DNA of 18,156 nucleotides from DATBSK01 sp040902705 (GCA_040902705.1 JBBDWT010000158.1:1-18156); one strand, 5' to 3'; numbered from the stretch's first letter, positions 6,892 through 13,458 are shown. Numbers and translations: made by a program. The notes: generated by a model from the sequence alone, not told the origin.

Positions 6892-7275
6892 GTGACGGGT
6901 GGCGACGAAGGGCCCGTCGAATCGATCAACGCGGTCACGCTCGCGGTCGCCGAGATGCCCCGGTCGGTCGCGTTCTACGAGGCCCTCGGATTCGCGCTCG
7001 CGTCCGGAGGTTCGGACGCGGGCTTCACCACGTTTCGAGTCGGCGACGGCTTCCTCAACCTCCAGGTCGACCCGGAGCACACGCCGTTGGCGGGCATCTG
7101 GGGCCGCGTGATCTTCTGGGTCGACGATGTCGACGCGATGCACGCGCGGGCGCTGGCCGCCGGGTTCTCACCGGCGACGTCACCGGCCGACGCGCCGTGG
7201 GGTGAGCGCTACTTCCACCTCCACGACCCCGACGGTCACGAGCTGAGCTTCGCTCGACCCGTGACCGCACGCTAG
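6892..7275 (+). CDS. VOC superfamily protein, glyoxalase/bleomycin-resistance-like
   Basis: 127 residues from GTG 6892 to TAG 7273-7275. The fold signature is clear: SINAVTLAVAEMPRSVAFYE (11-30), ALGFALASG, FTTFRVGDGFLNLQVD (45-60), the second module RVIFWVDDVDAMHARALAAG (72-91), and YFHLHDPDGHELSFARP (107-123). Conserved metal-side residues are plausible at H110/H111 and E117, but I cannot assign them firmly. It is a single-domain protein of typical size and unknown substrate, unlike the PhnB-type VOC protein at 4573. The start is uncertain: it is the nearest GTG to the fold, with only a distant GGAAGG upstream. Its stop lies nine bases from the stop of the convergent NuoF-like gene, leaving almost no room for a terminator. 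Confidence 0.85.
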   Translation: MTGGDEGPVESINAVTLAVAEMPRSVAFYEALGFALASGGSDAGFTTFRVGDGFLNLQVDPEHTPLAGIWGRVIFWVDDVDAMHARALAAGFSPATSPADAPWGERYFHLHDPDGHELSFARPVTAR

Positions 7276-7284
7276 GAGCTGCCG

Positions 7285-8565
7285 TCAGGCGCCGTCCGCG
7301 TAGGTCCAGTCGGGCTGCTTGCGCTCCTGACGCTCGTCGTGGATCGCGGTGCCGTCGTCGAGGATGTCGACGAGCTTGGGAATCGAAACGGGCTCGGCGG
7401 GGGCCGCGCCCTCGAGGTGCGCCACGAAGTCCGCGGGGAAGGCCCGCAGCAGCGAGCCGATGACGCGCTGCTCCTGCGCACCCAGGAAGCATCGGTTGCT
7501 GTCGGTGACGGTCGTGAGCCGTGCTCCCATGAGCTCGATGTCGGCGTCCGTCGCACGGCCCGCCAGCAGCTCGTCGAGGAGCTCGGTCACCTCCCCGGTT
7601 CCCTGCTTGCACGGCGGGCATTGCCCGCACGACTCCACGAAGAGGAAGCGCGAGACCCCGCGGGCGACCGCCACCATGTCGCGCGTGTCGTCGTAGACGA
7701 TGAAGCCGCACGCGCCGAGCCCGCTCCCGATCGCCGCCATGCCCTCGTACGACACGGGCACGTCGATATCGGCCGCGGTGATGACGGGATTCGCGACGCC
7801 CGAGAGCACGGCCTTGAGCGCACGATCGGGCCGCGTGCCGGCACCGATGTGCACGACGACCTCGGCGAGCGTCCGCCCGAGCTCGACCTCGGCGACGCCC
7901 GCGCGACGGACGTCGCCCACGACCGTGCAGATCACATGGCCGGGTGACCCCACGGTGCCGAGCGAGCGGTACCACTCAGGACCGCGATCGAGGATGGGCG
8001 CGACGTTCGCAAACGTCTCGACGTTGTTGACGAGCGTCGGGTTCGACCCTTCCGGTGCTGCGTCGGCGACACCCGGGTCGGCCGACCAACCGACCTGCGG
8101 GCGCGTCGCGAACAGGCCGTGGATGTACGGGGGGAGCAAGCGCGGCAGTGGATCCTCGCCCTCGATCACCTCGAGCAGCGCCTTCTCCTCACCGAAGAGG
8201 TACTCGTCGGGCCCCTCCACGATGGTGATCGGCACGACTCCGAGCAGGTCGGCGGCGCGCATCTCGGCGATCGCTCGGTCGAGCACCTCGCGCTGGCGTC
8301 GGAACGACGCCTTGATCGCGAGGAACGCGTGCGCGGCGCCGAGCGTCTCGGCCGCGATCGCCAGCCCTTCGAGGACCTGATACGGGTTCGCCGCGATGAG
8401 CGCCCGGTCCTTGAACGTCCCGGGCTCCCCCTCGGCGCCGTTCGCGACGACGTACCGGTCACCCGGGTCGTCACTGCCGTCGCGCACCGACGCCCATTTC
8501 CGCCCGGCAGGGAAGCCCGCTCCCCCGCGTCCACGCAGTCCGGATGCGGCGATCGCGTCGATCAC
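7285..8565 (-). CDS. NuoF-like NADH/FMN and 4Fe-4S binding protein (start unresolved)
   Basis: 426 residues from GTG 8565. Homologues of the complex I 51-kDa subunit oxidise NADH with FMN and pass electrons to an iron-sulfur cluster. Visible in order: GLRGRGGAGFPAGRKW (9-24, FMN/NADH loop), ANGAEGEPGTFKDR (41-54), LVNNVETFANV (178-188), the SLBB-like region VSYEGMAAIGSGLGACG (271-287), and the cluster site ESCGQCPPCKQG (C313, C316, C319) with C359 in NRCFLG. Family-like sequence continues upstream of 8565 (SGPAYLLPDAPLATLEEYRA, then GLEHARRLGPDG) in the same frame as far as a stop at 8715-8713, but that stretch has no ATG, GTG or TTG. The true start is therefore unclear. No NuoE or NuoG is nearby, so the partner is unknown. 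A zinc-ribbon gene lies directly upstream. Confidence 0.92.
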   Translation of the reverse strand: MIDAIAASGLRGRGGAGFPAGRKWASVRDGSDDPGDRYVVANGAEGEPGTFKDRALIAANPYQVLEGLAIAAETLGAAHAFLAIKASFRRQREVLDRAIAEMRAADLLGVVPITIVEGPDEYLFGEEKALLEVIEGEDPLPRLLPPYIHGLFATRPQVGWSADPGVADAAPEGSNPTLVNNVETFANVAPILDRGPEWYRSLGTVGSPGHVICTVVGDVRRAGVAEVELGRTLAEVVVHIGAGTRPDRALKAVLSGVANPVITAADIDVPVSYEGMAAIGSGLGACGFIVYDDTRDMVAVARGVSRFLFVESCGQCPPCKQGTGEVTELLDELLAGRATDADIELMGARLTTVTDSNRCFLGAQEQRVIGSLLRAFPADFVAHLEGAAPAEPVSIPKLVDILDDGTAIHDERQERKQPDWTYADGA

Positions 8566-8688
8566 GCCGTCGGGGCCGAGCCGTCGGGCGTGCTCGAGCC
8601 CGTTGCCACCGCCGCGCGCGCGGTACTCCTCGAGCGTCGCGAGCGGGGCGTCCGGGAGGAGGTATGCCGGACCGGAGGTCAGCGGCGA

Positions 8689-8706
8689 GATGATCGCGCG
8701 ATCATC
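8689..8706. repeat. 18-bp perfect palindrome near NuoF-like N-terminus
   Basis: GATGATCGCGCGATCATC is a perfect inverted repeat. It falls in the first codons of the open frame of the NuoF-like gene and about 70 bases from the assembly gap. It contains the only ATG in the neighbourhood (minus strand, 8705-8703), which is out of frame with the gene. It could be an operator or a local assembly error. Confidence 0.6.
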
Positions 8707-8723
8707 GCGCGCCTACGGGCGCC

Positions 8724-8778
8724 GGCTATCGCCAGGCGCCGTCGGGGAACATCTGGCAGCGGTGCACCTCGACGCGCC
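8724..8778. repeat. Left copy of exact 55-bp duplication flanking the N gap
   Basis: These 55 bases are identical to 8879-8933 on the other side of the 100-N gap. They encode the last residues (RVEVHRCQMFPDGAWR) of the zinc-ribbon paralogue. An exact duplication abutting a fixed-length gap on both sides is best explained as overlapping contig ends that were not merged, so this is probably not a second gene copy. Confidence 0.85.
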
Positions 8779-8878
8779 NNNNNNNNNNNNNNNNNNNNNN
8801 NNNNNNNNNNNNNNNNNNNNNNNNNNNNNNNNNNNNNNNNNNNNNNNNNNNNNNNNNNNNNNNNNNNNNNNNNNNNNN
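8779..8878. other. Assembly gap of 100 N
   Basis: The run is exactly 100 N, the usual placeholder for unknown size. Because 55 bases repeat exactly on both sides, the real gap is probably negative (an overlap), which would put the zinc-ribbon gene directly upstream of the NuoF-like gene. Confidence 0.9.
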
Positions 8879-8933
8879 GGCTATCGCCAGGCGCCGTCGG
8901 GGAACATCTGGCAGCGGTGCACCTCGACGCGCC
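8879..8933. repeat. Right copy of exact 55-bp duplication flanking the N gap
   Basis: Identical to 8724-8778. This copy is the genuine 3' end of the intact zinc-ribbon gene 8881-9060. Confidence 0.85.
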
Positions 8934-9060
8934 CGAGCATGATCGTCACCGTCGGGCGGCCGTCCTCGGTGTTGCCCCGGTCGAGCGACAGTCCGACATC
9001 GGGCGGGCGGGTGACGTCGATCGCCGCTTGGCAGCCGGGGCATTGGAGCGTGTCCGGCAC
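8881..9060 (-). CDS. Small zinc-ribbon-like protein (copy 2, second CxxC lost)
   Basis: 59 residues from GTG 9060, chosen because GGGAGG lies five bases upstream; longer in-frame extensions have no better site. It is a paralogue of the protein at 6484-6681. It shares CPGCQAAIDVTRPPDVG (7-23), DGRPTVTIMLGRVEVHRCQ (33-51) and DGAWR at the C-terminus. Only three cysteines remain: CPGC (C7, C10) and HRC (C50). The partner residue of the second pair is phenylalanine (CQMF instead of CQLC), so zinc binding must be altered, lost, or completed by a histidine or a partner protein. After collapsing the duplicated gap the NuoF-like gene follows immediately, so the two are probably one operon driven from about 9124. 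Confidence 0.8.
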   Translation of the reverse strand: MPDTLQCPGCQAAIDVTRPPDVGLSLDRGNTEDGRPTVTIMLGRVEVHRCQMFPDGAWR

Positions 9061-9118
9061 GTAGGCCTCCCAGTCGTTCTCGACCACCAACCGGCGTCCT
9101 GCATGCCAGCAGTCCCCG

Positions 9119-9124
9119 AACCTA
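9119..9124 (-). promoter_or_regulatory. Candidate -10 element (TAGGTT)
   Basis: Minus-strand TAGGTT would start a transcript near 9112, about 50 bases before the zinc-ribbon GTG at 9060, leaving room for the GGGAGG ribosome-binding site. It lies just after the end of the VanY-like gene. Confidence 0.3.
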
Positions 9125-9137
9125 GCGTGAGAAGGGG

Positions 9138-9695
9138 TCAGGCCTCCCAGTGCCAGGCCTCGGGGTTCGGCCCCCCGGGCTGCACCGACGCCGGCTGGAA
9201 GAAGCCGTACCCCGCGGCGTTGGCCGCGAGCCAGGCATAGCCGGGCGAGCTGAACGTGAGCTCGCCCCCCTGGTCCTCGAAGTCGATCGCGTGGCCCCAC
9301 CCGTGCTTGCTCGTGCCCGGGACCGCGGCCATGCCGCACTGCCCGATCGAGCAGTAGTAGTTCCTCCACCACACCTGCATGTCGTAGGTCCGGTAGCACG
9401 ACTCGATCCGGGGCGGGCCGGGGACGCCCGGCGGGAGGTACGCGCTCTTCTCGGGTGCGAGCGCCACCCCTGCGATGCTCGCAGCCCGGAGCAGCACCAC
9501 CAACGGGCCCGCGAGCTCGGTGGCGACGCGACACCCGTCCGAGATGAAGGTGAGCGACGAGTCGGGCAGCCGACCGTTCTGGGGCGGAGGCGGAGCAGCG
9601 GGCAAGCACGCCGCCCCGATCAGACCGAAGGCGACCACGGCGACGACCGCGCGGATCGGCAGGCGTCGATGCGACCTCTCGTGGAGTGACGGCAT
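9138..9695 (-). CDS. Exported VanY/M15-like D,D-carboxypeptidase lipoprotein
   Basis: 185 residues. The N-terminus has a basic stretch (HERSHRR), a hydrophobic segment (14-27) and a lipobox-like GAAC ending at C30, so it is predicted to be a lipoprotein on the outer face of the membrane. The mature part carries the M15B/VanY zinc motif GTSKHGWGHAIDF (H131, D138) and the C-terminal EAWHWE (E179, H182). Such enzymes trim D-Ala from peptidoglycan stem peptides. The domain is short and has extra cysteines (C55, C100, C115, C120) that may form disulfides outside the cell. The Shine-Dalgarno GGAAGGA lies seven bases before ATG 9695. The motif set looks complete, but the small size leaves activity unproven. 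Confidence 0.85.
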   Translation of the reverse strand: MPSLHERSHRRLPIRAVVAVVAFGLIGAACLPAAPPPPQNGRLPDSSLTFISDGCRVATELAGPLVVLLRAASIAGVALAPEKSAYLPPGVPGPPRIESCYRTYDMQVWWRNYYCSIGQCGMAAVPGTSKHGWGHAIDFEDQGGELTFSSPGYAWLAANAAGYGFFQPASVQPGGPNPEAWHWEA

Positions 9696-9801
9696 CGGGT
9701 GGTCCTTCCCGCGCTCGAGGCTGAGGAAACGAGTGGCGAGATCTCGTCAAGCCTCGCGCGTCGGGACCGCACCCGTGACCGATGCGCCCGGCGATGCTCG
9801 G

Positions 9802-10080
9802 TCACGCAGGAAACGGCGCCAACCCCATGCGCTCGCGGACCTCGGGCCGACGAAGGGGCGGCACCGTCTGCGGTGGCTGACGGCGGGGTGGCAGCCCGTG
9901 CAGCACCTCCTCCGTGATCGCGGCGACCTCCAGCGCAGCCGCGTCGAGCGCCGCGGCGACCTGCGCGTTGGGCTTCCCGATGCCCGAGACCTTCTTGATG
10001 TACTGACGGGCGGCGGCCTCGATCTCCTCGCGCGTGGCGGGAGGCTCGAGGCCCCTGAGCTCGGTGATGTTTCGGCACAT
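9802..10080 (-). CDS. DUF2277 family protein
   Basis: 92 residues. The N-terminus MCRNITELRGLEPPATREEI and the following AARQYIKKVSGIGKPN (23-38) match my recollection of DUF2277, whose members start MCRNI and have a short helical domain with a conserved VSG-KP segment. No biochemical function is known to me. The first 60 residues contain the whole conserved domain; the tail (HGLPPRRQPPQTVPPLRRP) is proline-rich and probably disordered. It is cytoplasmic, with no signal or membrane segment. On the minus strand TACGCT (10093-10088) ends seven bases before the ATG at 10080, and there is no Shine-Dalgarno sequence, so a leaderless mRNA is likely. Confidence 0.9.
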   Translation of the reverse strand: MCRNITELRGLEPPATREEIEAAARQYIKKVSGIGKPNAQVAAALDAAALEVAAITEEVLHGLPPRRQPPQTVPPLRRPEVRERMGLAPFPA

Positions 10081-10087
10081 GGCGCTC

Positions 10088-10093
10088 AGCGTA
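10088..10093 (-). promoter_or_regulatory. Candidate -10 element (TACGCT), leaderless start of the DUF2277 gene
   Basis: TACGCT is followed by seven bases and ATG 10080. The same hexamer occurs upstream of the helicase at 13300-13305. Confidence 0.5.
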
Positions 10094-10116
10094 CGACGCG
10101 CCGGGCGTGCGGTCCG

Positions 10117-11365
10117 TCAGCCAGGAGTCGGGCAGGTGACCGAACCGCGGCGCGCGACGGTGCAGAAGGTCTCCGATGTGATCTTCCACATGCCGTCGAC
10201 GAACACCGCCTCGCCGTTCGTGTTGGCGGTGATGACGTGCCCGTCGATGAGCAGGTCGAAGTTGACCGACGCCACGGTCGACTCGTGCAACGTGACCGAG
10301 TTGACGCGCGGGACGATCACGCCGATGTATCCCTCGTTGGCATCCCGAGCCTCGACCGCCGCCTGGCCCCGGATCGGCATACCGCCCACGATCGCCTCGT
10401 CGGATGTGTACGGACCGCCGCCGCCGAACGCGCCCCGCAACGCATCGCTGATCGCCTGGCGCGCGACCTCCTGCTGGTCGGGCGGTTCGGCGGTGGCGGG
10501 CACGGTGCTCGTCGGGCTGTCGGTCGGCTCCAGCGTCGTGACGCTGACGGGCTGCGGAACGCTGAACGTGTTGAGCACCACGAGCGCCTCGGCGAACCGC
10601 GAGCCGGAGACATCGTCGGTGGTGACGACACTCGCGAGGAAGAACCGGCCGCCGTCGACGAACGGGTACTCGCCGTAGCGGTTTCCGTCCGACCCGGACA
10701 CGTCGGGAGTGGGCGGCGGCTCGANNNNNNNNNNNNNNNNNNNNNNNNNNNNNNNNNNNNNNNNNNNNNNNNNNNNNNNNNNNNNNNNNNNNNNNNNNNN
10801 NNNNNNNNNNNNNNNNNNNNNNNNCGTTCGGGGAAGGACACGAGCCGAAGAGGCGCCCCGATGTGCTCGTGAAGTCGGCGGGGCGCGGGACGAACGAGAC
10901 GCCGTCGTAGACCTGGGAATGGTCTGGCGAGTTCAGTGGCGCGCCGGTCGAGTACTCGTACACGCTCACGAATGCGGCACCGACTGGCGCGGGACGGTCC
11001 GGGTCGCAGACGACGATCGGCTCCGACTCCGGGCGCGCCGCGGTCCCCACGACGAGCACCTGGGTCGGATCGGTGGTCGCCGAGCGCGGGAGGTCCCGCC
11101 AGTCGGGCGGGATGTCGATCGAGACCTCGTTCGCCGAAGCCCGCAACGACATCACCTCGACCCGCGTGCGCTCCGCGTCGCCGCCGACCGCGACGACGAC
11201 CGCGCCGCTGGCGATCACGAGGGCAGCGACCGCGCAGCCGCTGGCCAGTCGGCGACGCCGCCACGCGCGCCGCTGCTTCGCCGCGACGGCGAGCGCCTCG
11301 ACATCGATGGACCGCCGGGGAGTGGCCACCGACTGGTGGAGCAGATCTCGGATATCGGGGCTCAT
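10117..11365 (-). CDS. Single-pass membrane protein with MTB12/NTF2-like C-terminus, sigma-factor partner (split by gap)
   Basis: Two fragments separated by 100 N. The N-terminal part (11365-10825, 180 residues) has a cytoplasmic head (1-38), an arginine cluster and one transmembrane helix (about 40-60), then an extracellular region ending RLFGSCPSPN. The C-terminal part (10724-10117) starts EPPPTPDVSGSDG and ends with an NTF2-like domain: ARQAISDALRGAFGG, then EAVFVDGMWKITSETFC and a final CPTPG, which resembles the C-terminal domain of the MTB12 antigen. I join them because YPFVDGGRFFLASVV and FAEALVVLNTFSV complete the extracellular domain begun before the gap. The fragments are in different frames across 100 N, so the gap length is not real. 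The start overlaps the sigma factor stop (ATGA), so an anti-sigma role is plausible, but no zinc-anti-sigma motif is present. Confidence 0.8.
10725..10824. other. Assembly gap of 100 N
   Basis: Exactly 100 N inside the membrane protein gene. Unlike the first gap, I see no duplicated sequence at its edges. Confidence 0.95.
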
Positions 11366-11907
11366 GCGGCTCCTCCTGCGGCGAGTCGTTCGGGATCGAC
11401 GGCGTCGTCCGCACCCAGGCCGGCGTCGCGCAGCGCCACGAGCGCGCGGCTCGTGTGCGTCTTCACGGTGTTGACGGGACAGTCCATGAGTGCGGCCACC
11501 TGTCGGACGGAGAGATCGGCGAAGTAGCGGAGGACGAGGGCGCGCCGCTGGGTCTCGGGGAGCGCCGCGACGGCAGCTCGCACCGCGATGCAGAGCGCCG
11601 TGTCGTGATCACGCGTGATCGACTCGGCACTCTCGTGGCGCCGCAATCGACGCTGGATCGCGCGGCGGCGGAACTGCGACTTGGCCAGGTTGAAGGCGAC
11701 GCGGTGGGACCACGCGGAGCGTGACCTCGCGTGCTGGACTTCCGACCAGTGCTCGCACACGCGGATCAGCGTCTCCTGCGCGAGATCCTCGGCGAGGTCC
11801 CGCTCGCTCGTGTAGAGCGTGAGCGACCCCACGAGCCGCGGCCACTCGGCGTGGCAGAACGCCACGAGCTCCGGATCGATCTCGTCCCCCACTCCCGAAA
11901 GACGCAC
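11362..11907 (-). CDS. ECF RNA polymerase sigma factor (SigE-family-like)
   Basis: 181 residues, a typical two-domain ECF sigma factor that directs RNA polymerase to stress or envelope promoters. Region 2 is LVGSLTLYTSERDLAEDLAQ (25-44) followed by ETLIRVCEHW. Region 4 is the helix-turn-helix ALPETQRRALVLRYFADLSV (115-134) with VAALMDCPVNTVKTHTSRAL. I prefer GTG 11907: the Shine-Dalgarno GGGAGG lies six bases before it, whereas it directly abuts the GTG at 11913. The stop overlaps the ATG of the membrane protein gene by four bases (ATGA), the usual layout of an ECF sigma factor and its membrane regulator. Nothing in the region upstream clearly matches an autoregulated ECF promoter. Confidence 0.95.
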   Translation of the reverse strand: MRLSGVGDEIDPELVAFCHAEWPRLVGSLTLYTSERDLAEDLAQETLIRVCEHWSEVQHARSRSAWSHRVAFNLAKSQFRRRAIQRRLRRHESAESITRDHDTALCIAVRAAVAALPETQRRALVLRYFADLSVRQVAALMDCPVNTVKTHTSRALVALRDAGLGADDAVDPERLAAGGAA

Positions 11908-12066
11908 GAGCACCCTCCCGGGTTTCGAGGAGCTTCGGATGTCGCCGTGGATCGACCCGGTCTACCCGCTCGCGGTGGAGATGGCCGCGTCCCTGCCTGT
12001 GCCGCCGATCGTCGCCCCAGGCCATCCGCCACTCGGGGTGAGACGGGAGCCACACCCGTGCCCGCG

Positions 12067-12072
12067 TAGCCT
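12067..12072 (+). promoter_or_regulatory. Candidate -10 element (TAGCCT), leaderless start
   Basis: TAGCCT ends six bases before GTG 12079. It is identical to the hexamer before the small gene at 6285, and no Shine-Dalgarno sequence lies between it and the start. Confidence 0.5.
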
Positions 12073-12078
12073 GGCGAC

Positions 12079-13218
12079 GTGGGCGACCCGAGAGCACGAC
12101 CCACGTCGGGCGCGCGCCGTACGGCCGAGCGCGCCACGTTGGAGAGGCGGAGCGCCTGGCTCCGCGGGCTCGCCGACACGATCGCCGAGGGCGAGCCCGT
12201 CCTCGCCGCGGTGCGTCACCGTGCCGGCACCGCGAGCCAGGCGGAGCTCCTCGTGCTCGTCGACGACGCGACCCAGCGCGTCGCCAAGGGGCGCGACGAC
12301 CTCGAGCATCTTGCCGCGGAGCTCGAGGGCGCGGCGCACAGCCGTGCACGCGGCGACGACGTGGCCAGCGGCTCGCTGTTCCGTCATGGCGCCGCGTCGC
12401 GTCACCTTGCCGACACGTCCACCCCCACCAATGCCGACGTGCGCGCGCTCGTGATCGATGTCGCGGCCGACCTCCCACGCGACCTCGGCACGCGGTGTCG
12501 CACCCGGATCGCCCTCGCGTCGTCGGCGGAGCTGACGATCCTTGCCGACCTCGCCGAAGCCGGCCTCACCCACGACCAGCTGATCCGGCTGCTCGAAGGC
12601 GGTCACCTCCTCCTTCCCGGCCACCAGATGCTCGAGCACTGGTCCGGCCTCGACGGTGTGACGCCCCGCACCTCGAGCCACTACCACCCGCACCTCCAGC
12701 CGACCGGTCGCGGCCCGCGCTGGTTCGAGCGCGAGCGTGCACGCGTCGCCGACGCGCGTGCTCATCCGGTGTACGGACAGCAGTACGGGCTCAGGGGCAA
12801 GTTCCTGCACGAGGCGCTGTTCGGTCCCGGGCCCCACGACACGACGTTCATCCAGCTCGAGCGGGCAGCACCGTCGAAGCTGCGCCTCGTCGAGCACATC
12901 ACCGACTGGATCGAGTACCGCTTCACACGACGCAACCAGGGCCCCTACGGATCGACGATCGACACCGACGCCGATCCCATACGCGCGCCACGGCTGCCCA
13001 CCCAGCGCGCGGCAGCCGTCACCGACCTCGACCACCTCGAGACGGTGACCGTCGAGATCGGTGGCGACCTCGCGGCCGAAGGTCGGCTGGAGCCCGTCGT
13101 CTGGCGGGGGCCGTCGAGCTCGGCCTTCGATGATGCGGTGCGCGCGGCCGCGATCGATCTCGGGCACGCAGCCACTGCGGTGAGCGCGTTGCGCGCCGCG
13201 TTCGATCACCCGGCGTGA
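12079..13218 (+). CDS. Unrecognised protein of 379 residues
   Basis: I do not recognise this family. The first half (about 20-90 and 120-190) is helical and charged (ELLVLVDDATQRVAKGRDDL, LTILADLAEAGLTHDQLIRL). The second half holds the more distinctive segments: SHYHPHLQPTGRGPRWFERE (200-219), VYGQQYGLRGKFLHEALFGP (231-250), DTTFIQLERAAPSKLRLVEH (254-273), ITDWIEYRFTRRNQGPYGST (274-293) and VTVEIGGDLAAEGRLEPVVW (323-342). The histidine-rich SHYHPH could bind a metal. There is no signal peptide or transmembrane helix. The GTG start follows TAGCCT by six bases. A longer frame on the opposite strand (11962-13413) covers it completely, but its product is of low-complexity, biased composition, so I prefer this strand. 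It is divergent from the sigma factor gene and may be its target, which is speculation. Confidence 0.75.
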   Translation: MGDPRARPTSGARRTAERATLERRSAWLRGLADTIAEGEPVLAAVRHRAGTASQAELLVLVDDATQRVAKGRDDLEHLAAELEGAAHSRARGDDVASGSLFRHGAASRHLADTSTPTNADVRALVIDVAADLPRDLGTRCRTRIALASSAELTILADLAEAGLTHDQLIRLLEGGHLLLPGHQMLEHWSGLDGVTPRTSSHYHPHLQPTGRGPRWFERERARVADARAHPVYGQQYGLRGKFLHEALFGPGPHDTTFIQLERAAPSKLRLVEHITDWIEYRFTRRNQGPYGSTIDTDADPIRAPRLPTQRAAAVTDLDHLETVTVEIGGDLAAEGRLEPVVWRGPSSSAFDDAVRAAAIDLGHAATAVSALRAAFDHPA

Positions 13219-13296
13219 GATATCGAGCCTCACCGAGCCGCAGGCAACCGGACACACCCAGAGCTTGCGCGGCGCGCGCGATCCGTCTCGACGACC

Positions 13297-13305
13297 TGCT
13301 ACGCT
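13297..13305 (+). promoter_or_regulatory. Candidate extended -10 promoter (TGC-TACGCT) for the helicase
   Basis: TGC followed by TACGCT fits an extended -10 element. Initiation near 13312 would give a leader of about 190 bases before ATG 13502, long compared with other genes in this window. Confidence 0.45.
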
Positions 13306-13411
13306 GTGGAGGTTCCGCAAGACGTCGCACATACTCCGCGACGTGCGGCACCCGCAACGGCTACACGGATCGTTTCGTGGTTCGTTCTCAGTAGTGCCTC
13401 GCACTGCGAGC

Positions 13412-13458
13412 ATGGGTCTAGGTCTCGGGTTCGTTCAGCCCTCGTGAGACCTACCCAT
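13412..13458 (+). promoter_or_regulatory. Structured 5' leader stem-loop with 11-codon upstream ORF
   Basis: ATGGGTCTAGGTCTC (13412-13426) can pair with GAGACCTACCCAT (13446-13458), giving 13 base pairs interrupted only by a two-base CT bulge, around a 19-base loop that itself contains GGG and CCC. A second small inverted repeat, CTCGCA-C-TGCGAG, lies at 13398-13410. No T-run follows, so it does not look like a plain terminator. The stem contains a complete reading frame, MGLGLGFVQPS (13412-13447). It ends 43 bases before the helicase start and may control its translation. Confidence 0.55.

Noticed and set aside
4645..7275. An 876-codon open frame on the plus strand
   Set aside because: Up to 6891 it runs antisense to the VOC, deaminase and zinc-ribbon genes and has biased Arg/Val/Glu/His composition. 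Only its last 127 codons are a real VOC protein.
8726..8778. A third, partial zinc-ribbon gene copy
   Set aside because: It is identical to the end of the intact copy and abuts the gap, so it is an assembly duplicate.
9475..10872. A 465-codon plus-strand frame crossing the second N gap
   Set aside because: It is held open only by unknown bases and lies antisense to the VanY-like, DUF2277 and membrane protein genes.
11962..13413. A 483-codon frame on the minus strand opposite the 379-residue protein
   Set aside because: It has shadow-like composition and no recognisable motif, overlaps the helicase leader, and covers a plus-strand frame with better protein character and a promoter-like hexamer.
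13398..13458. A rho-independent terminator upstream of the helicase
   Set aside because: The stem is strong but not followed by a T-run, and it lies between a candidate promoter and the start codon, so a leader element fits better.
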